Shown one piece after another: positions 34,790 through 46,182 of a DNA stretch of 64,000 nucleotides. A program made the translations under genes and the position numbers. Each line of letters opens with the position of its first letter. Position 1 is the stretch's first letter. Below the pieces are notes generated by a model that ran no database searches, had not been told where the DNA came from, and saw only the letters and a list, made by a program, of their open reading frames with translations. The stretch spans positions 141,052 to 205,051 of the forward strand of contig MU001501.1 of the NCBI GenBank assembly GCA_010093485.1, read 5' to 3'. The stretch comes from Karstenula rhodostoma CBS 690.94. Taxonomy: Eukaryota > Ascomycota > Dothideomycetes > Pleosporales > Didymosphaeriaceae.

Positions 34790-34913
34790 AGAATCAGGAG
34801 GCTGTTGGGCTGGGTAACCCGGGGGCCAGCTCTGTAGAGGAGCGGCGCGTTGCTTGAAGTTTAGGCGACGATTGCGACGGCGCGTCGAATAGTAACTACT
34901 CGCGATTAAATTG
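34790..34913 (-). mobile_element. 124-bp dispersed repeat, copy A (SINE/MITE-like)
   Basis: On the minus strand it matches, over its whole length, the plus-strand stretch 59987-60110. All differences I can find are transitions (C/T or A/G), with no indel needed overall apart from one shift in a C-run. Similarity stops sharply at both ends. No clear target-site duplication is seen around this copy, so it is probably older or rearranged. It lies upstream of the damaged PTH11-like gene. No coding function is proposed although one frame is open in both copies. Confidence 0.72.
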
Positions 34914-36583
34914 TTAGGCAGGCAGTAGCGCATGCACGAATATTTAAACCTTTAACTCCTTTAACTCCTTCGAACCTCGATGAACGCCTGATACTCAAAC
35001 AACGTGAGTAGCGGAAAGCCAGGGCCGTGGAAGCTGAAACTGGTAGTACATAGCGAGGTTAGCTATGAAGCAAATGGTGTTGTAGCTACTTTAGTATAAC
35101 ATAAACCTTTCGAGCCATATAAAGACAGCTCCTAGTCATACGTAAGCTTGCGCGTTTTATCATACGTTTGTCTGCCCGTCCAGTTCTCTGAGCTCTCGTG
35201 CGGCATAGATCAAGGGTCGGGTTTACCCAGTCTTGTTATCGGGTATGCCCTCAACGAAGGACTGCCAACAAACCGACGAATGACATAAATTGACGTCCTA
35301 TGCTAGTTAAGGAGACTTCCGAGGGCATCTTGAGCTGCCAGTTGGTCAAGAGAAGTCGGCCATGTTTGGCGACTGTCATGGTTGGCTCACGCGCTTATTT
35401 CTCACCTTCTCTAGTCATGCTGAACTCAGGAGTCGCGTCGAAGCAAGAGCACGACGGTTTCGCAAGTCTTCTAGAAGCGGTGTATTCCATGTATAGAGGG
35501 ATATACCAAGAACATTTGCGAGATGTTTACTGGAGATCCTCGGTACTTGGATAGCCTGCATGAAGTGATGGGCTTGGGCCCATCATCTAAGCTCGATTAT
35601 CATTAGTTTAACGTGCGAAGGTGGGCGCGTATGCAGTCGACAAGACCTCGAACGTGACACTGTATCGAAGTACCGACTCGCGCCGTTAGTGAGCCAAACA
35701 ACATGTTTTCATAACGACATCAGTTCGGCTGGAGTAGTGACCAGTAGACTCGGGTGTCGTTGACTCCGCAAGCCCGAACACACTAAAAACGTGCATCTTG
35801 GGTGGTTTGAGTCGCGCGTACGTGTTCATCAACGCGTGCGCTGGCGTAGTAATGAAACATCAACTGGTAACGATGTCATGCACATCTCGTCCACAGAGAT
35901 TTGCAAAGCTAACTGACAGCGTGAACATGCACAAAGTGAGATTTGAGACAGATGGTGTTGGAGAGAGCGTCTGGAGTGAGATGAGATCCAGTGCACGGAT
36001 CATAGAGCGAAGAGGGGAAAGCGCGAATCTGCAGGAAGAAGGTCACACTCCATACTGACGCAGTATCGACAAAATCTCCATGAAGAAACACTGAATAGTC
36101 CTTTTCCAGGATACGATGTCCGCTCTACCTAGACACCTATGGTATCTGCATCCCGTTGGGAATATATTGCATTGTGGTTTTCTGATTGTTGACTTGAACT
36201 ACAAAGTAGTGTCCCGTAAAGTGATAGATAAATATAGAAATAGACTACTATCTAAAAGTAATATAAAAGAAAGCGTTATAAGTAGATAAATAAGGTTAGG
36301 TAAGTAAGGCTTAGCGGCCTACTATAAAACCTTAGGACACGATCGCTTTTTCTTGTTAGGATAGGTATATGTGTCGCAGCGCTGCTACGTTGCGGCACCT
36401 GCCTGTATATATTGTATTAAGCTCGCCCAGAATGTATGCTAGAATCAACCCAGAAGTCGTTCAGTCGAGATGCCATGGCACTAGAATGCGAAATCATCCG
36501 AGAAACCCTTTGGGCAATAAAATCAAAGACCATACAAGAACCAAATTCGCCATTCGATGAGCAGCATCTGAGAGCCCGCCATC
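34914..36583. other. Gene-poor region, AT-rich near 36190-36360
   Basis: No gene recognised. The stretch 36190-36360 is very AT-rich with words such as TAAGTAGATAAATAAGG that I associate with RIP-mutated repeats in these fungi; no element can be named. Short frames at 35300-35554 and 35798-36058 have no recognisable features. Confidence 0.5.
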
Positions 36584-37465
36584 TCACAATGAGATAAACC
36601 TCCCAGCGTAAGATACGTAATACCCATCGAGCGAGCTTAGGAAGAAGGGGAAGCGGATGGACTGCAGAACCTGCAGGTAAGGGAACGTCCACCTTGCAAT
36701 ATCCCGCAGCGCCTGCAAATACGAAGTCGTGCAGGTGCCAGGGTGTTCTTGTTCCGCGGAAACGCTGCAGACATGCACGAGGGCTTCACGGGGCCACTCG
36801 GTCACAATGGTCGCACCCCTGTCAAGATTCTACAGGAAATAGTAGATCACAAACGTCTGTACGAATGAGACTTCGGGAGCCGCCTCGCACAAAATGGCGG
36901 CTACTTCCCCACAGAGCTTCTGCTGATACGGTGTGTAGGTTCCAATCTTGGAAGTGAACCCGAACTTGAAGACAGCATCTGAGAACGCTCTATCGAGAAT
37001 CTTTTCGCCGAAAGCGTAGAGTTCAGCCGCGAAGAATTGATCAATCTCTTCCTCGTACGTGACTCCTGATACATGCTTCCGTAGAAGTACTAAACGCTGA
37101 TCCTTGTTGTGGAGCCAGTGCACGTAGACCTTAAAAAGGTCAATATGGTCATCGGTGAGGTCGATCTCGTTCTGGTTTTCCCTCAGGGTTTTCTAAAAAG
37201 TCCTCACGTTAGCACTAATTGACATTTTTGATATAATTAGCGGATGAATCACATACCCATTCGGACTTGACCGCGGCTTTGAGGAACTCGGAGCTCTGGC
37301 ACAAGATGCTCTCATGCACGTGCAGTCGATGCTCGCCATCGTGAACAACTAGCGTATAGACGCGACTAGTCGGGCTAAACACAGATCAGTTACTGAGCGC
37401 GGCGGCATCATTCTAGCTTACTCGAGGTCGGAGTTCGTGTGCCCGTCGCGCCTGGCAGGAGCCAT
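36584..37465 (-). pseudogene. BTB/POZ-domain protein with an in-frame TAG
   Basis: Three exons: 37422-37465, 37257-37374 and from 37192 leftwards (introns 37375-37421 and 37193-37256). The product starts MAPARRDG and runs into a BTB fold: VYTLVVHDGEHRLHVHESIL, SSEFLKAAVKSEW, EIDLTDDHIDLFKVYVHWLH, and a long helix AELYAFGEKILDRAFSDAV. The frame hits TAG at 36830-36832 after FVIYYFL (174 residues). It then stays open for another 81 codons to 36584 with sequence (NLDRGATIVTEWPREALVHV) that aligns with the C-terminal part of the other BTB protein at 57954-58821. So the stop looks like a lesion. If it is the true end, this is a shorter BTB protein. Such proteins are numerous in fungi and of unknown function. 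Confidence 0.6.
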
Positions 37466-39790
37466 CCTGTCAACGATGCTCAGAAGCGCGGCTGGTTCGC
37501 AGCTGGGGTTTGGGTGAGGCTGTTTGTGAGCCAAGTGTCGGGTATGATCGTAGAGGGATCATAGAAGGTGTTTATATAGGCGTGGGTACGGCCAACATTA
37601 CCAATGGGCTTTGGCCAGGTTGGCCGCTCTGTCCAAACGGGAAAGCCAGTACCTTCAAAGTGGATCACAGCTCCAGAATTTTCTAAGTGCGCCCTCCTGT
37701 CTCCCGGTATAAAAAATGACTCGGTTGATATCGCTTCTGCACATGGCTTCGATCTGGGTTGAATGTTTCAGTCACTCTACAGGGCCGTGGCCAGTGCTAT
37801 GTCATTGGCAGTCATCAGCGCACCTGTTGAATGCGAAGAACTAAGTCAATTCGGTGATACAACTCTACAAAGGTACTCTACATGCCCTCTTATAGAGGAT
37901 AAGCAATCAGATATCTATCATCTGATAAAACCAATCGCAAACCCCGCTGGAGGAGGAAACCCTATGACCTTTGAGCTGTTTGAAATCTTTGTGTTTTGGC
38001 ACCCCACCAAGTTCCTTTACTATGTTTTGCCGTGGCTTACAAAAGTGCGCGAGGAGTCAACAATCGATAAAACCAATCAACCGAACAAATATGGGATGGA
38101 AGCTTCTCTAATATGCATGATACGCCAGTCGCTTCACCGTCAAGCGCCTTTGTTTTGCCTTAGCCTCTACTCGACTAAGGAAACGTACCATTGACATTAC
38201 AACTACACCTCACCGTCTTCAAGAAATATGCTGGAGGTGTACTAAAATCCCCACATGTCACACGCACCATCCCTTCCTCAACCACCCGTCACAAGAACAG
38301 AGAAATGTGAAAACAGGTAACTAGCTCATATATCCCCTACAGCCTCATCCTCCATTTCCGCGAAGGCTTTACCAACTTTCCCACCCTTCTTTCCCTAATA
38401 CTTAGTAGCAGATCGCTGACTACTCCCCACCTACCAAAAAAAAAAAACCCCTCGCCGCAAACGCAATAACCCCCTTTCCACCACCCAAGCCCAAAGATAA
38501 CCTAAAAAAACCAACCTTCTTTATAAATTAATAGTATATTCCCAAACCGCCCCAGAAGCAGAAACCCAACAACCCCGCTTCCCAGCTCGTCCCCAGACGG
38601 CAGGTACCCTTCCGCCCTCAACCGTCGTCCCTGCCACCTACCCAGCTCGCCCCCACAACCCTCCATCTCTGTTTGTACTCCTACCTACCTACCCAACGAT
38701 TCCAGTCCAAGCACCCAATCCATCCCCCCCAACGCAAACCCCACTTCCGCGCCCCTAGTCAAACACAGACATCTCAGCCAGCCAACCTTCACGCCCACAC
38801 TATTCTACCTTAAAGACGTCATGCACTGCGTATTTACACTGAGTGATGTTTACTAAGCGACTCTACTCTACTCTACTCTACCATCCCCCCCATCCAGACG
38901 CGCGACACAGACACAGGCGAAGGGGAAGGTGAAGAAGACTAGGTAAGTGGGGCGAGGGAAAGGTAGGAGGAACAGGAAGTAAGGCAGAGCACGGCACGGC
39001 ACGGCACGGCACGGCACGGCACGGTATAGAACAAGTAAAGTGAAATGAATTAATTGTACGTGGAGGGAAACAACGACGAAAAGATCGAGTTATCGAGTGT
39101 GTAGAGGAATAGTCAGAGGCGAGTAGGTGATAGACACAGATGGAGTGATTCGCCAGACACACCCGCGCGGAATAGTAGTGATCCGCCAGCGAGCAAAAGT
39201 AAAGGCAAAGTACACGGCCCAAATGAAATAACCACATCACGTCCCCAGGGAATGTCATACAACTCAACAAAGCAAGTTGGATAAAAAGATAAAAATCTCG
39301 TGCTTCTCCGTCCCCCACTTGCGCACCCCCACGCGCCTATATGTGCTACACTCCCTGGGCCCTAACCCCCACCACACAGCAAACGACCGAAAAAAAAACG
39401 GGTATGTACAAGAAAAATCAACGACATGCACAGCCAGAAAGTTAGAACCACCCCAACGCCGGACAGAGCTCTCCCTCCCAATGCCCATGTCATGTACACC
39501 GTGTAAGCCCTGCCCATCAGGCCCCGCCATCCCGCCCATCCTAAAAGATGGAATCGTAGAAGACCAGATCAGACCCGCGTAAAATCCGATCCACCCAGTA
39601 TCGACCGTTACGTTAAGCGCAGATGACCCCGTCATTTCTGAATAATGTAAAGTGAACAAGAAGATTATATGAGATAGACGATAAGAAGACGGCTAAGCGC
39701 GCGTGCAACACGGGGTATCGTTGTATCGAAGAGTAAAACGTCTTCAGGGACCGTTCGAAAGAGAAATAGGTCGTTCTTCGCCGTGCCACA
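37466..39790. other. Gene-poor region of 2.3 kb; 3' side of WC-1
   Basis: No gene recognised. 38340-38800 is C/T-rich with several homopolymer runs. 39250-39790 is probably the wc-1 3' UTR and flank. Simple repeats are listed separately. Confidence 0.5.
38991..39024. repeat. Microsatellite (ACGGC)n, about 6.8 units
   Basis: Perfect pentamer run. A CTCTA run of four units sits about 120 bp before it. Confidence 0.9.
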
Positions 39791-42700
39791 TTAATCCGGT
39801 TCGATGCCTTCATCGATCTTGGGCGGTATGTCCATGGCGGTGTTCGTACTGTAGCCATGTGAAGCGGAAACATTCAAACGTGCGACTTTCGCGGCGTGCG
39901 GATGGGAGCTGTTGTCGAATCCACTCTTCTGCGCCATGGCAGGATTGGACAATTGGTGGCCGATTTCGGAGATGACGTTGGGGGTTTTGGATTGTGTGTG
40001 CCGCGGAGATGCGCCGCTCTTCTTGCTCTTGTCGCTGGCAACAGACTGCGCCGAGGAAGTTCTCGGAGAGACACGTCCTTGCTGTAAGGGATGCGTCAGC
40101 TTCCAGCTAAGGATTGGGACACAAAGGCTACTTACCTGCTTGGCCCATCGCAGTCCACAAGAATTACATAGATCCCTGTTTCCCGATGGTCCGCGTCTCC
40201 ATTCGGGCGTGGTTCGTGTGTGGCAATTCGCACAGTCCTTCTGCAGCTGACCAGCACCCTTCCTCCGCTTGCGCTTTTTCTTAGCAGCCAACAGGCTCTG
40301 AACCTCTTCTGCAAGATACCTGTTGCGCTTCTCCATCTGGCGCAGTTCGTACTGCCAACTTGTGCTCCTGGTAGTTTTGAGCTCGTCAAAGACGTTGTCT
40401 TCTGAGGCCAGTGACTGATCTTGGTGACCTAGGGTGAGACCGTTAGAGCCTGGGAATGTCGCAGCTTGTTCCTCGGTGTTTGCGTATCGGAGGTCAGTCG
40501 TGTTGGTCTGTGGTGTAGCGCTGCCTGAAATTGATTGTTGTTGGTGGGAGGTGGCAGTGGTCGTCGACACACCCGACTCATCGGACCCTCGAGCCTTGTT
40601 GTTGTGGTACAGTGCAGGTCGTTGTGCATGTGCGCTGCGCGAATACTTGAGCAGGCGGGTTTGGCCAACTAGGAAAGTAGGTTTGTGACCGGCGGTGGCG
40701 TCGCCAGGATATACGGTCGTGAAAGCCTGCAGCACTTGGCCTCTTTTGTTGATGACTTCGTGCTTGATTTCACCTTTCCGTCCTGTCCGTGCCAGCTCCA
40801 GGATCTTACCGAACTGCTGCTTTGACTCTTGGCGCATCAATGTTTGGATACTGGTGCCTACGAGTTCATCAGGCTGTCTGTCGAGCAAGGAGCGGACATT
40901 GGCCGAGACGAACAAGAACATGCCAGACGTTGATAGCTTGGTCCACAATTCGTTGTCACCGATCCCGCCGGAAGCGCGCAAGACAGTCTTGCTAAGCGTG
41001 TAGACTGGCCTCTCTCGCCCGACTAGGATGATGCATTTGCGCCCTTTGCCTTGCTCAGTGTGCAACGAGCCATGTCCTTCGAACCACATATAGCCGCTTT
41101 TCTTCCGTCGGATCCTGAACACCACATTGACCGAGGCACCGGTGCTTGTTTCTTTGAGTTCTCTGGTGACAGGGACAATGTCAGAAGGATGGCATACAGA
41201 AGACAGGGCTGTGCCGACAAGCTCGCTCGGGTCATATTCAAGTACTTGGTTGCTAGACGGAGATAGGTAGAGGAACAGTCCCTTTAGTGACAGCACATGG
41301 ACCACGTCGTCGGTATTCTCCAAAAGCACCTTATCCCACAACCGCCGTGTTATCTCGGAATCACCGGTAGAACCGTAAGCGGATAGAACGTTAGAGACTT
41401 CATCCTTGGAGATGGTTGTGCCTTGCGGCTCGGGTACTGCCTTGTGATCCGAGAAGACGTAGCTGGGCATGGACATGCCGCGCTGGTAGTTGACCCGGTA
41501 TGATCCGTCGGGATTCTTGTTGGTCATTGAATGCGGTTGCTCGACAAGATCGACTTGGAAGCCCACAAAGAACTTTGTGCTACCTCCCGGTTTCCACGAA
41601 ATTGGTATCATGGTCAGCAGATTCATGAACGGTTGTCCGCCCCGTCGGTAGTTGATCAAGCTGATCTGCGCTTCGGCGCGGTCCGTGATAGTATTCTTCA
41701 AATACAAGACCGAGTCGTCATCCACATACGTCCGTTTGATTCCCGGTTCGACCTTTCCATCTGGCGATTGAAGGAATCGGCAGTTTCGACCTAGGATCAT
41801 ATGCTTGCTATAACCAGTAAGGCGCTCGAAGTTCTCGGAGCAATATACGATTGGTATGTCGTCTATTTCCGCATCACAGACAACGAAGGCGCAAGACAGG
41901 TCCACGGAGCCAATATTGATCTGAGGATTCGGCCTGGTGGCCACCCTCATCAAGACTCCTAGCATGTCGAAGCCGGTGGAGGAATACGCATCCTTGAATT
42001 GCGTATTCATGTGAGGGTTTCTATCCTTTGTTGACGGGAATCCGCCTGGAGGCGTGGCCCACGGAAGGTTGTTCTTGGCATACGAAGCCTCTTCGTAGCG
42101 TTGTTGCGGGATTTCGTGTTCTGGACGCAGCTGTATTGGCTCTTGGTTGGCCAAGGATTGTTTGCTCATCTGCGTTGCGTTCTGCGATGGGTGTTGAGGA
42201 TTGTGGGAGTTGGATCGACTGGCGCCCCGTGGCTGTGATTCCGTCTGGCTTCCGGATCGCGTGGGCAGGTTCGAGTGTACGTTGGGCGTGGCACTCGAGG
42301 ACTCGCTTCTGAAATTCCCCGGCGAGGCCATGCTCACGTTGGGGTCTTGGGGCGCCGAAGTTGGAGGGCCACCAAAGTCTTGGGCGACCGGGGAGTTCAT
42401 CATGGTAGGCGCGAAGGCATTGTTTTGAAACATGTTCATGTCGTTTGGCAGCATAGCCATGGGATCGTTCATGTCGAGCGACATGGGCAAGCCGTTGGGG
42501 TACGGGCTCATGTCCATGTCGAGCGAGCCATTGTGCTGCAGCGGAGAGGCATAGGCGGGAGCGGCGTTTGCGACGTTGGGGAAGGGCGAGTTCGGATTCG
42601 GCTGGGAGAACTGCGTGTTGATGGCGAGGTCGGCGGCGGGCACGCGGTCGTTCTGCAGCTCGCCCGAGGTGCGCGGGAAGGCGGCGGTGGGCAGCATGGC

Positions 42701-43009
42701 GTCCATGCCGGGGGCAGACATGTCGAACTGGAAGTCGTCCATGGCGGCGTTGGCGGGCCCGCCAAAGTTCATCGACGAGAAGCGGCGGGCGTCGGGGCTG
42801 TTCATGTCCATCTGGTTGGCGGCGTAGACGGGCATGCTGCGGCGGCGGTTCGCCTTGTCGTTGGACGAGACGATGTCGTCGAGCGACTGACCGTGGCCCA
42901 TGGCGAAGGCGGCGTCGAGGTCGTCGCCGGGCAGATGCATGATGGGGTTCGCATTGCTTTGTTGCTGGGCAAAGGGCCCCCGCGCCTGCGGGTAGGGGTA
43001 CCCGTTCAT
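39791..43009 (-). CDS. wc-1: White Collar-1 blue-light receptor and GATA transcription factor
   Basis: Photoreceptor and transcription factor that works with WC-2 in light response and the clock. The frame is open from ATG 43009 to 39791 (1072 codons read straight through). A Gln/Asn/Pro/Met-rich N-terminus is followed by a LOV domain at about 355-490 with the flavin-binding GRNCRFLQ motif (photoactive Cys near 406). Two more PAS domains follow, then the basic NLS-like KKKRKRRKG near 910 and a GATA zinc finger (CANCHTRTTPEWRRGPSGNR, then CNSCG) near 923-947. Just after the finger, 40082-40135 has good donor and acceptor signals; it is 54 nt with no stop, so splicing would give 1054 residues. 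Intact by eye. Divergent from mitochondrial uS2. Confidence 0.96.
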   Translation of the reverse strand: MNGYPYPQARGPFAQQQSNANPIMHLPGDDLDAAFAMGHGQSLDDIVSSNDKANRRRSMPVYAANQMDMNSPDARRFSSMNFGGPANAAMDDFQFDMSAPGMDAMLPTAAFPRTSGELQNDRVPAADLAINTQFSQPNPNSPFPNVANAAPAYASPLQHNGSLDMDMSPYPNGLPMSLDMNDPMAMLPNDMNMFQNNAFAPTMMNSPVAQDFGGPPTSAPQDPNVSMASPGNFRSESSSATPNVHSNLPTRSGSQTESQPRGASRSNSHNPQHPSQNATQMSKQSLANQEPIQLRPEHEIPQQRYEEASYAKNNLPWATPPGGFPSTKDRNPHMNTQFKDAYSSTGFDMLGVLMRVATRPNPQINIGSVDLSCAFVVCDAEIDDIPIVYCSENFERLTGYSKHMILGRNCRFLQSPDGKVEPGIKRTYVDDDSVLYLKNTITDRAEAQISLINYRRGGQPFMNLLTMIPISWKPGGSTKFFVGFQVDLVEQPHSMTNKNPDGSYRVNYQRGMSMPSYVFSDHKAVPEPQGTTISKDEVSNVLSAYGSTGDSEITRRLWDKVLLENTDDVVHVLSLKGLFLYLSPSSNQVLEYDPSELVGTALSSVCHPSDIVPVTRELKETSTGASVNVVFRIRRKKSGYMWFEGHGSLHTEQGKGRKCIILVGRERPVYTLSKTVLRASGGIGDNELWTKLSTSGMFLFVSANVRSLLDRQPDELVGTSIQTLMRQESKQQFGKILELARTGRKGEIKHEVINKRGQVLQAFTTVYPGDATAGHKPTFLVGQTRLLKYSRSAHAQRPALYHNNKARGSDESGVSTTTATSHQQQSISGSATPQTNTTDLRYANTEEQAATFPGSNGLTLGHQDQSLASEDNVFDELKTTRSTSWQYELRQMEKRNRYLAEEVQSLLAAKKKRKRRKGAGQLQKDCANCHTRTTPEWRRGPSGNRDLCNSCGLRWAKQVSSLCVPILSWKLTHPLQQGRVSPRTSSAQSVASDKSKKSGASPRHTQSKTPNVISEIGHQLSNPAMAQKSGFDNSSHPHAAKVARLNVSASHGYSTNTAMDIPPKIDEGIEPD

Positions 43010-44025
43010 GCTCGCACACAGTCAGGCTCGAGGAAGGGCGAGGGCAGCCGGGAGAGCATCGGTTCGAGGGTGCGCGCGGGCGGCGGTAGTGCGGCGTGGC
43101 GTGGGGATGTGAGGGCTGCTGGGGTCGGTGCAGCGGGTGGAAAGCGAAGGCGAAGGCGAAGGCGAAGGGACGAGATGGCCCGGCCGAGTGCAGCTAGGCG
43201 CGGCTGCGCTGAAAACCAGACGACGAGACGGCAAGACGAGACACGGTGGACGTCGGGCAGCAAGCCTCGTCGCGCGCCGGGACGGGAGGACGGCGGGGAC
43301 ACAGCACAAGGGCACTAAGGTACTAAGGTAGCGACAAAGCCTAGAAGGTAGCGTTCAGCAGTGCCCCCAGGGCCCAGGTCAGGACAGGACAGGACAGGCC
43401 AGGGCAGGGCAGGGCAGGGCAGGACAGGACAGGTCAGGTCAATCACATGGGCAGCGGTGGATAGCAGGCAACACATCATCACCAGCAGCAGCGCGCCGGG
43501 CCTGGGGTTAGGCTCAGACGCCGTGGCGGAGTGGGCCCATGGGATTTGTACACTGTCCATGGGATTTTGGCATGCGACATGCGACAGACAGCGTGCCGCA
43601 TGCAGGGCACTCCAAGGGTGCCTTTCTCACACCGAGCTGCCATTTGGCACTGTCTTGTCCTGCTGCGTCCGGTAGCTACGACACATTGCCCATTGCCCAT
43701 TGCCCCGAGAGCACGCCCCGACACGCGCACCCCTGCACCGACGCCGTGTGCAGCTGGCGCTGGTGCTGGAGCGCTGCTGAGGCCTGGTCTGGTCGCGTCG
43801 GACGGCGTGGCTCCGCAGCGTCGCAGGGCGTAGGAGAACACGGCGCTGCGCTGGACACTCCAGACGCCCCAGCGCGGCCTCGTTGTGCGCGCAGGGAGGC
43901 TTTCACACTCGTCGCGCTAGCACGCGCACTGCTTGGCGCCCCTTCCCCATCCGATCCGCGTGCCAAGCATCGCGTTCCGACTTTTTGGCAGCCGCGACCG
44001 CCCATGCCAACCCATCACCCAGCCC
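43010..44025. other. Promoter/5' UTR of wc-1 and upstream of mitochondrial uS2; repeat-rich
   Basis: GC-rich, with several simple repeats: GCGAAG hexamers at about 43145-43168 and a long AGGRC-type pentamer tract. Long leaders are known for wc-1 in other fungi. Frames here are composition artefacts. Confidence 0.55.
43376..43441. repeat. Pentamer tract (AGGAC/AGGGC/AGGTC)n, about 13 units
   Basis: Imperfect pentamer array in phase for 65 bp: AGGAC x3, AGGCC, AGGGC x4, AGGAC x2, AGGTC x2. One strand is purine-rich. Confidence 0.85.
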
Positions 44026-45377
44026 ATGATGATAATACGAAGCGTAGCCCGCGCGGGTAGGCCTCGCACTGCTCCGAGATGCGCGCGTTCCAATTGACAA
44101 TGACTAGGCCGCCGCGCCCTCGTCCAGACCTCGTCGCAGCCCTGGCGAAGATTTCTGGCCACGCAGACCGACACCATCGAGACGACCGCCGAGAACAGCT
44201 TCAAGCAGTTCCATTCGCTCGAAGCCCAGTTCAATGCTACTGCACCTCCCCAAGAGGCCGTGCCCTCCTTCGACCCCGCCGCCGCGTCCGCTCCTGCATC
44301 CGCCCACGTCACCGATTCGGTCGCAGAGCAGTACCACCGTTTCAAGCAGTCGCGTGCGTTGCAGCTTCCCCTTCCTCCTACATCCAGTTCCACGCTGACA
44401 CAGAACAGAGGCGCTGATAGGCAAGCTTGGTTCATACATCACGCCGCACTACCAGCCGCACACGCTGCTCAGCAACCCCCCTTCGCCCGCCGACGTTACC
44501 CTCGAGCTCCTCCTTGCATCTGAAGCCCACCAAGGCCACGCCACGTCACTCTGGAACCCCGCGAATGCACGCTACATCCACGGTATCAGACAGGGCGTGC
44601 ACATCATCTCGCTCGAAGCCACTGCCGCCCACCTTCGTCGTGCCGCAAAGGTCGTTCAGGAGGTGTCTAGAAGAGGAGGCCTCGTCCTGTTCGTCGGCAC
44701 GCGCGATGGCCAGGACCGCGCTGTGGCGAGGGCCTCGGAGCTGGCAAAGGGCTACCATCTGTTCGAGCGCTGGATCCCCGGCAGCATCACCAACGGACAG
44801 CAGATCCTGAGCAAGTGCCGCACCAAGGTCGTCAACGGGAAGGACGAGGAGATCCCTGGGTTTGAAGAGCAGCTCATGGAGAGACCCGTCCTACGACCCG
44901 ATCTCGTCGTCTGCATGAACCCGCTCGAGAACTACGTTCTGCTGCACGAGTGCGCGCTCAACAACATCCCAACCATCGGTGTCATCGACACCAACGCGGA
45001 TCCCACATGGGTCACCTACCCCATCCCCGCCAACGACGACAGGTACGTTTCCACAATCCCCTGCAGATCCCACGCTGACGTTACCCAGTCTCCGCTGCAT
45101 CCAAGTCATCGCCGGCGTCCTGGGCCGCGCCGGTGAAGCCGGCCAAAAACAGCGTCTCGAGCTTGCCGAAACCGGCAGAGTCACGTACCGCCCAGCGGAC
45201 AACCTCGTGCTCCCCGAAGCCCTGCAAGAAAAGACGGTCGCAGCGGCCGAACCCGGCGCCGAAATGGACCTCGACGAGAGCCTCGAAGACGCCGACGAGC
45301 TCGCCGACAAGCTCGACATGGCCAACAACCGCGAGATGAGCAACCACGCCGCCCGCGCCATCAAGAAGATCGATTAG
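44026..45377 (+). CDS. Mitochondrial small ribosomal subunit protein uS2m (Mrp4-like)
   Basis: Four exons: 44026-44056, 44108-44353, 44409-45042 and 45089-45377; about 399 residues. The joined N-terminus (MMIIRSVARAGRRALVQTSS, then QPWRRFLATQTD) is a mitochondrial presequence. The body has the S2 signature: SLWNPANARYIHGIRQGVHI, GGLVLFVGTRDGQDRAVARA, RWIPGSITNG, PDLVVCMNP and HECALNNIPTIGVIDTNADP. The C-terminus is acidic. Exon 1 is only 31 nt and is supported by frame and presequence character. It carries uS2 of the mitoribosome small subunit. Confidence 0.92.
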
Positions 45378-46182
45378 ATTAGACTGGACTGGACTAGACT
45401 AGCCCACCCCCTCCCGTCCTTGTACCATTCGTCTGTGTATACTAGGCGCCCGAGCGGTGCACATCTGATCTGTTGGGGCGCGTCCAGTGTGGTTGGATAT
45501 ATCTACATGTAACATAGGCGCCTGCATGGAAGAGCATTAGCGGCGTTTGCTTTTCCGTACTTCAAATCAATCACTGAAAAAGGAAAAGAACCGGCTTTCA
45601 CATTTCATTCCCTGTGTTTTCCCATTGTCGCTTGGAGTGCTTGTTATCGCATCGCCACCATGCTCATGTACGCCTTGGCGTCTGGCCATTCTGTGCCAAC
45701 GCGTAGTCGCAGCATAGTAATCCGTCTCCAACCATGCCGTGTCTGAGTAACCTGCCCCTCCTTGCGGGCAGAGCGCTATCATGTGCGGCAGCGAGCAGGT
45801 GTTTCACTGCGCGTTTCACTGCTGCGATGCCGTTTGGGGGGTGCACGGCGTATGTTCTTTTGGCTGGCGTTTCGGGTTTGATCTTGGATACACTCAATAT
45901 GAAGGCAATTCGGAGAAACTGTTTCCTAGGTGCCGAGGGCGCTACATGTACTTGGTGTGATTGTCTCGTGATGGCTGGGAGGGAAATAACGGACAGTTGA
46001 CGCGCTGGTGGACTGGTGGGTGAGTGGGTGGGGGGATGCACATGCACGTGCACGTGCAAAGTATCCTGCGCGCTCGGGGTACGTGGTTGTAGACGGGGTG
46101 CGTGATTAAAGCTATTCTATGCATATATCATATCGCCCTGCAGGCCTGTAGACTACGGATCCCCCCCATTCCCCAAGCACCC
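45378..46182. other. Convergent intergenic region, no gene recognised
   Basis: 3' flanks of uS2m and of the CRAL-TRIO gene. A small GCACGTGCACGTGC repeat lies near 46044-46057. No gene seen. Confidence 0.5.

Noticed and set aside
34790..34913. Shared 40-codon frame in the dispersed repeat as a real gene
   Set aside because: It is open in both copies, but 124 bp is too short to judge, flanks differ, and one copy is clearly an insertion in another gene.
42275..43318. 347-codon plus-strand frame opposite wc-1
   Set aside because: It mirrors the GC-rich third positions of the wc-1 N-terminus. Composition is Gly/Arg/Val-rich with no domain, and wc-1 is unmistakable on the other strand.
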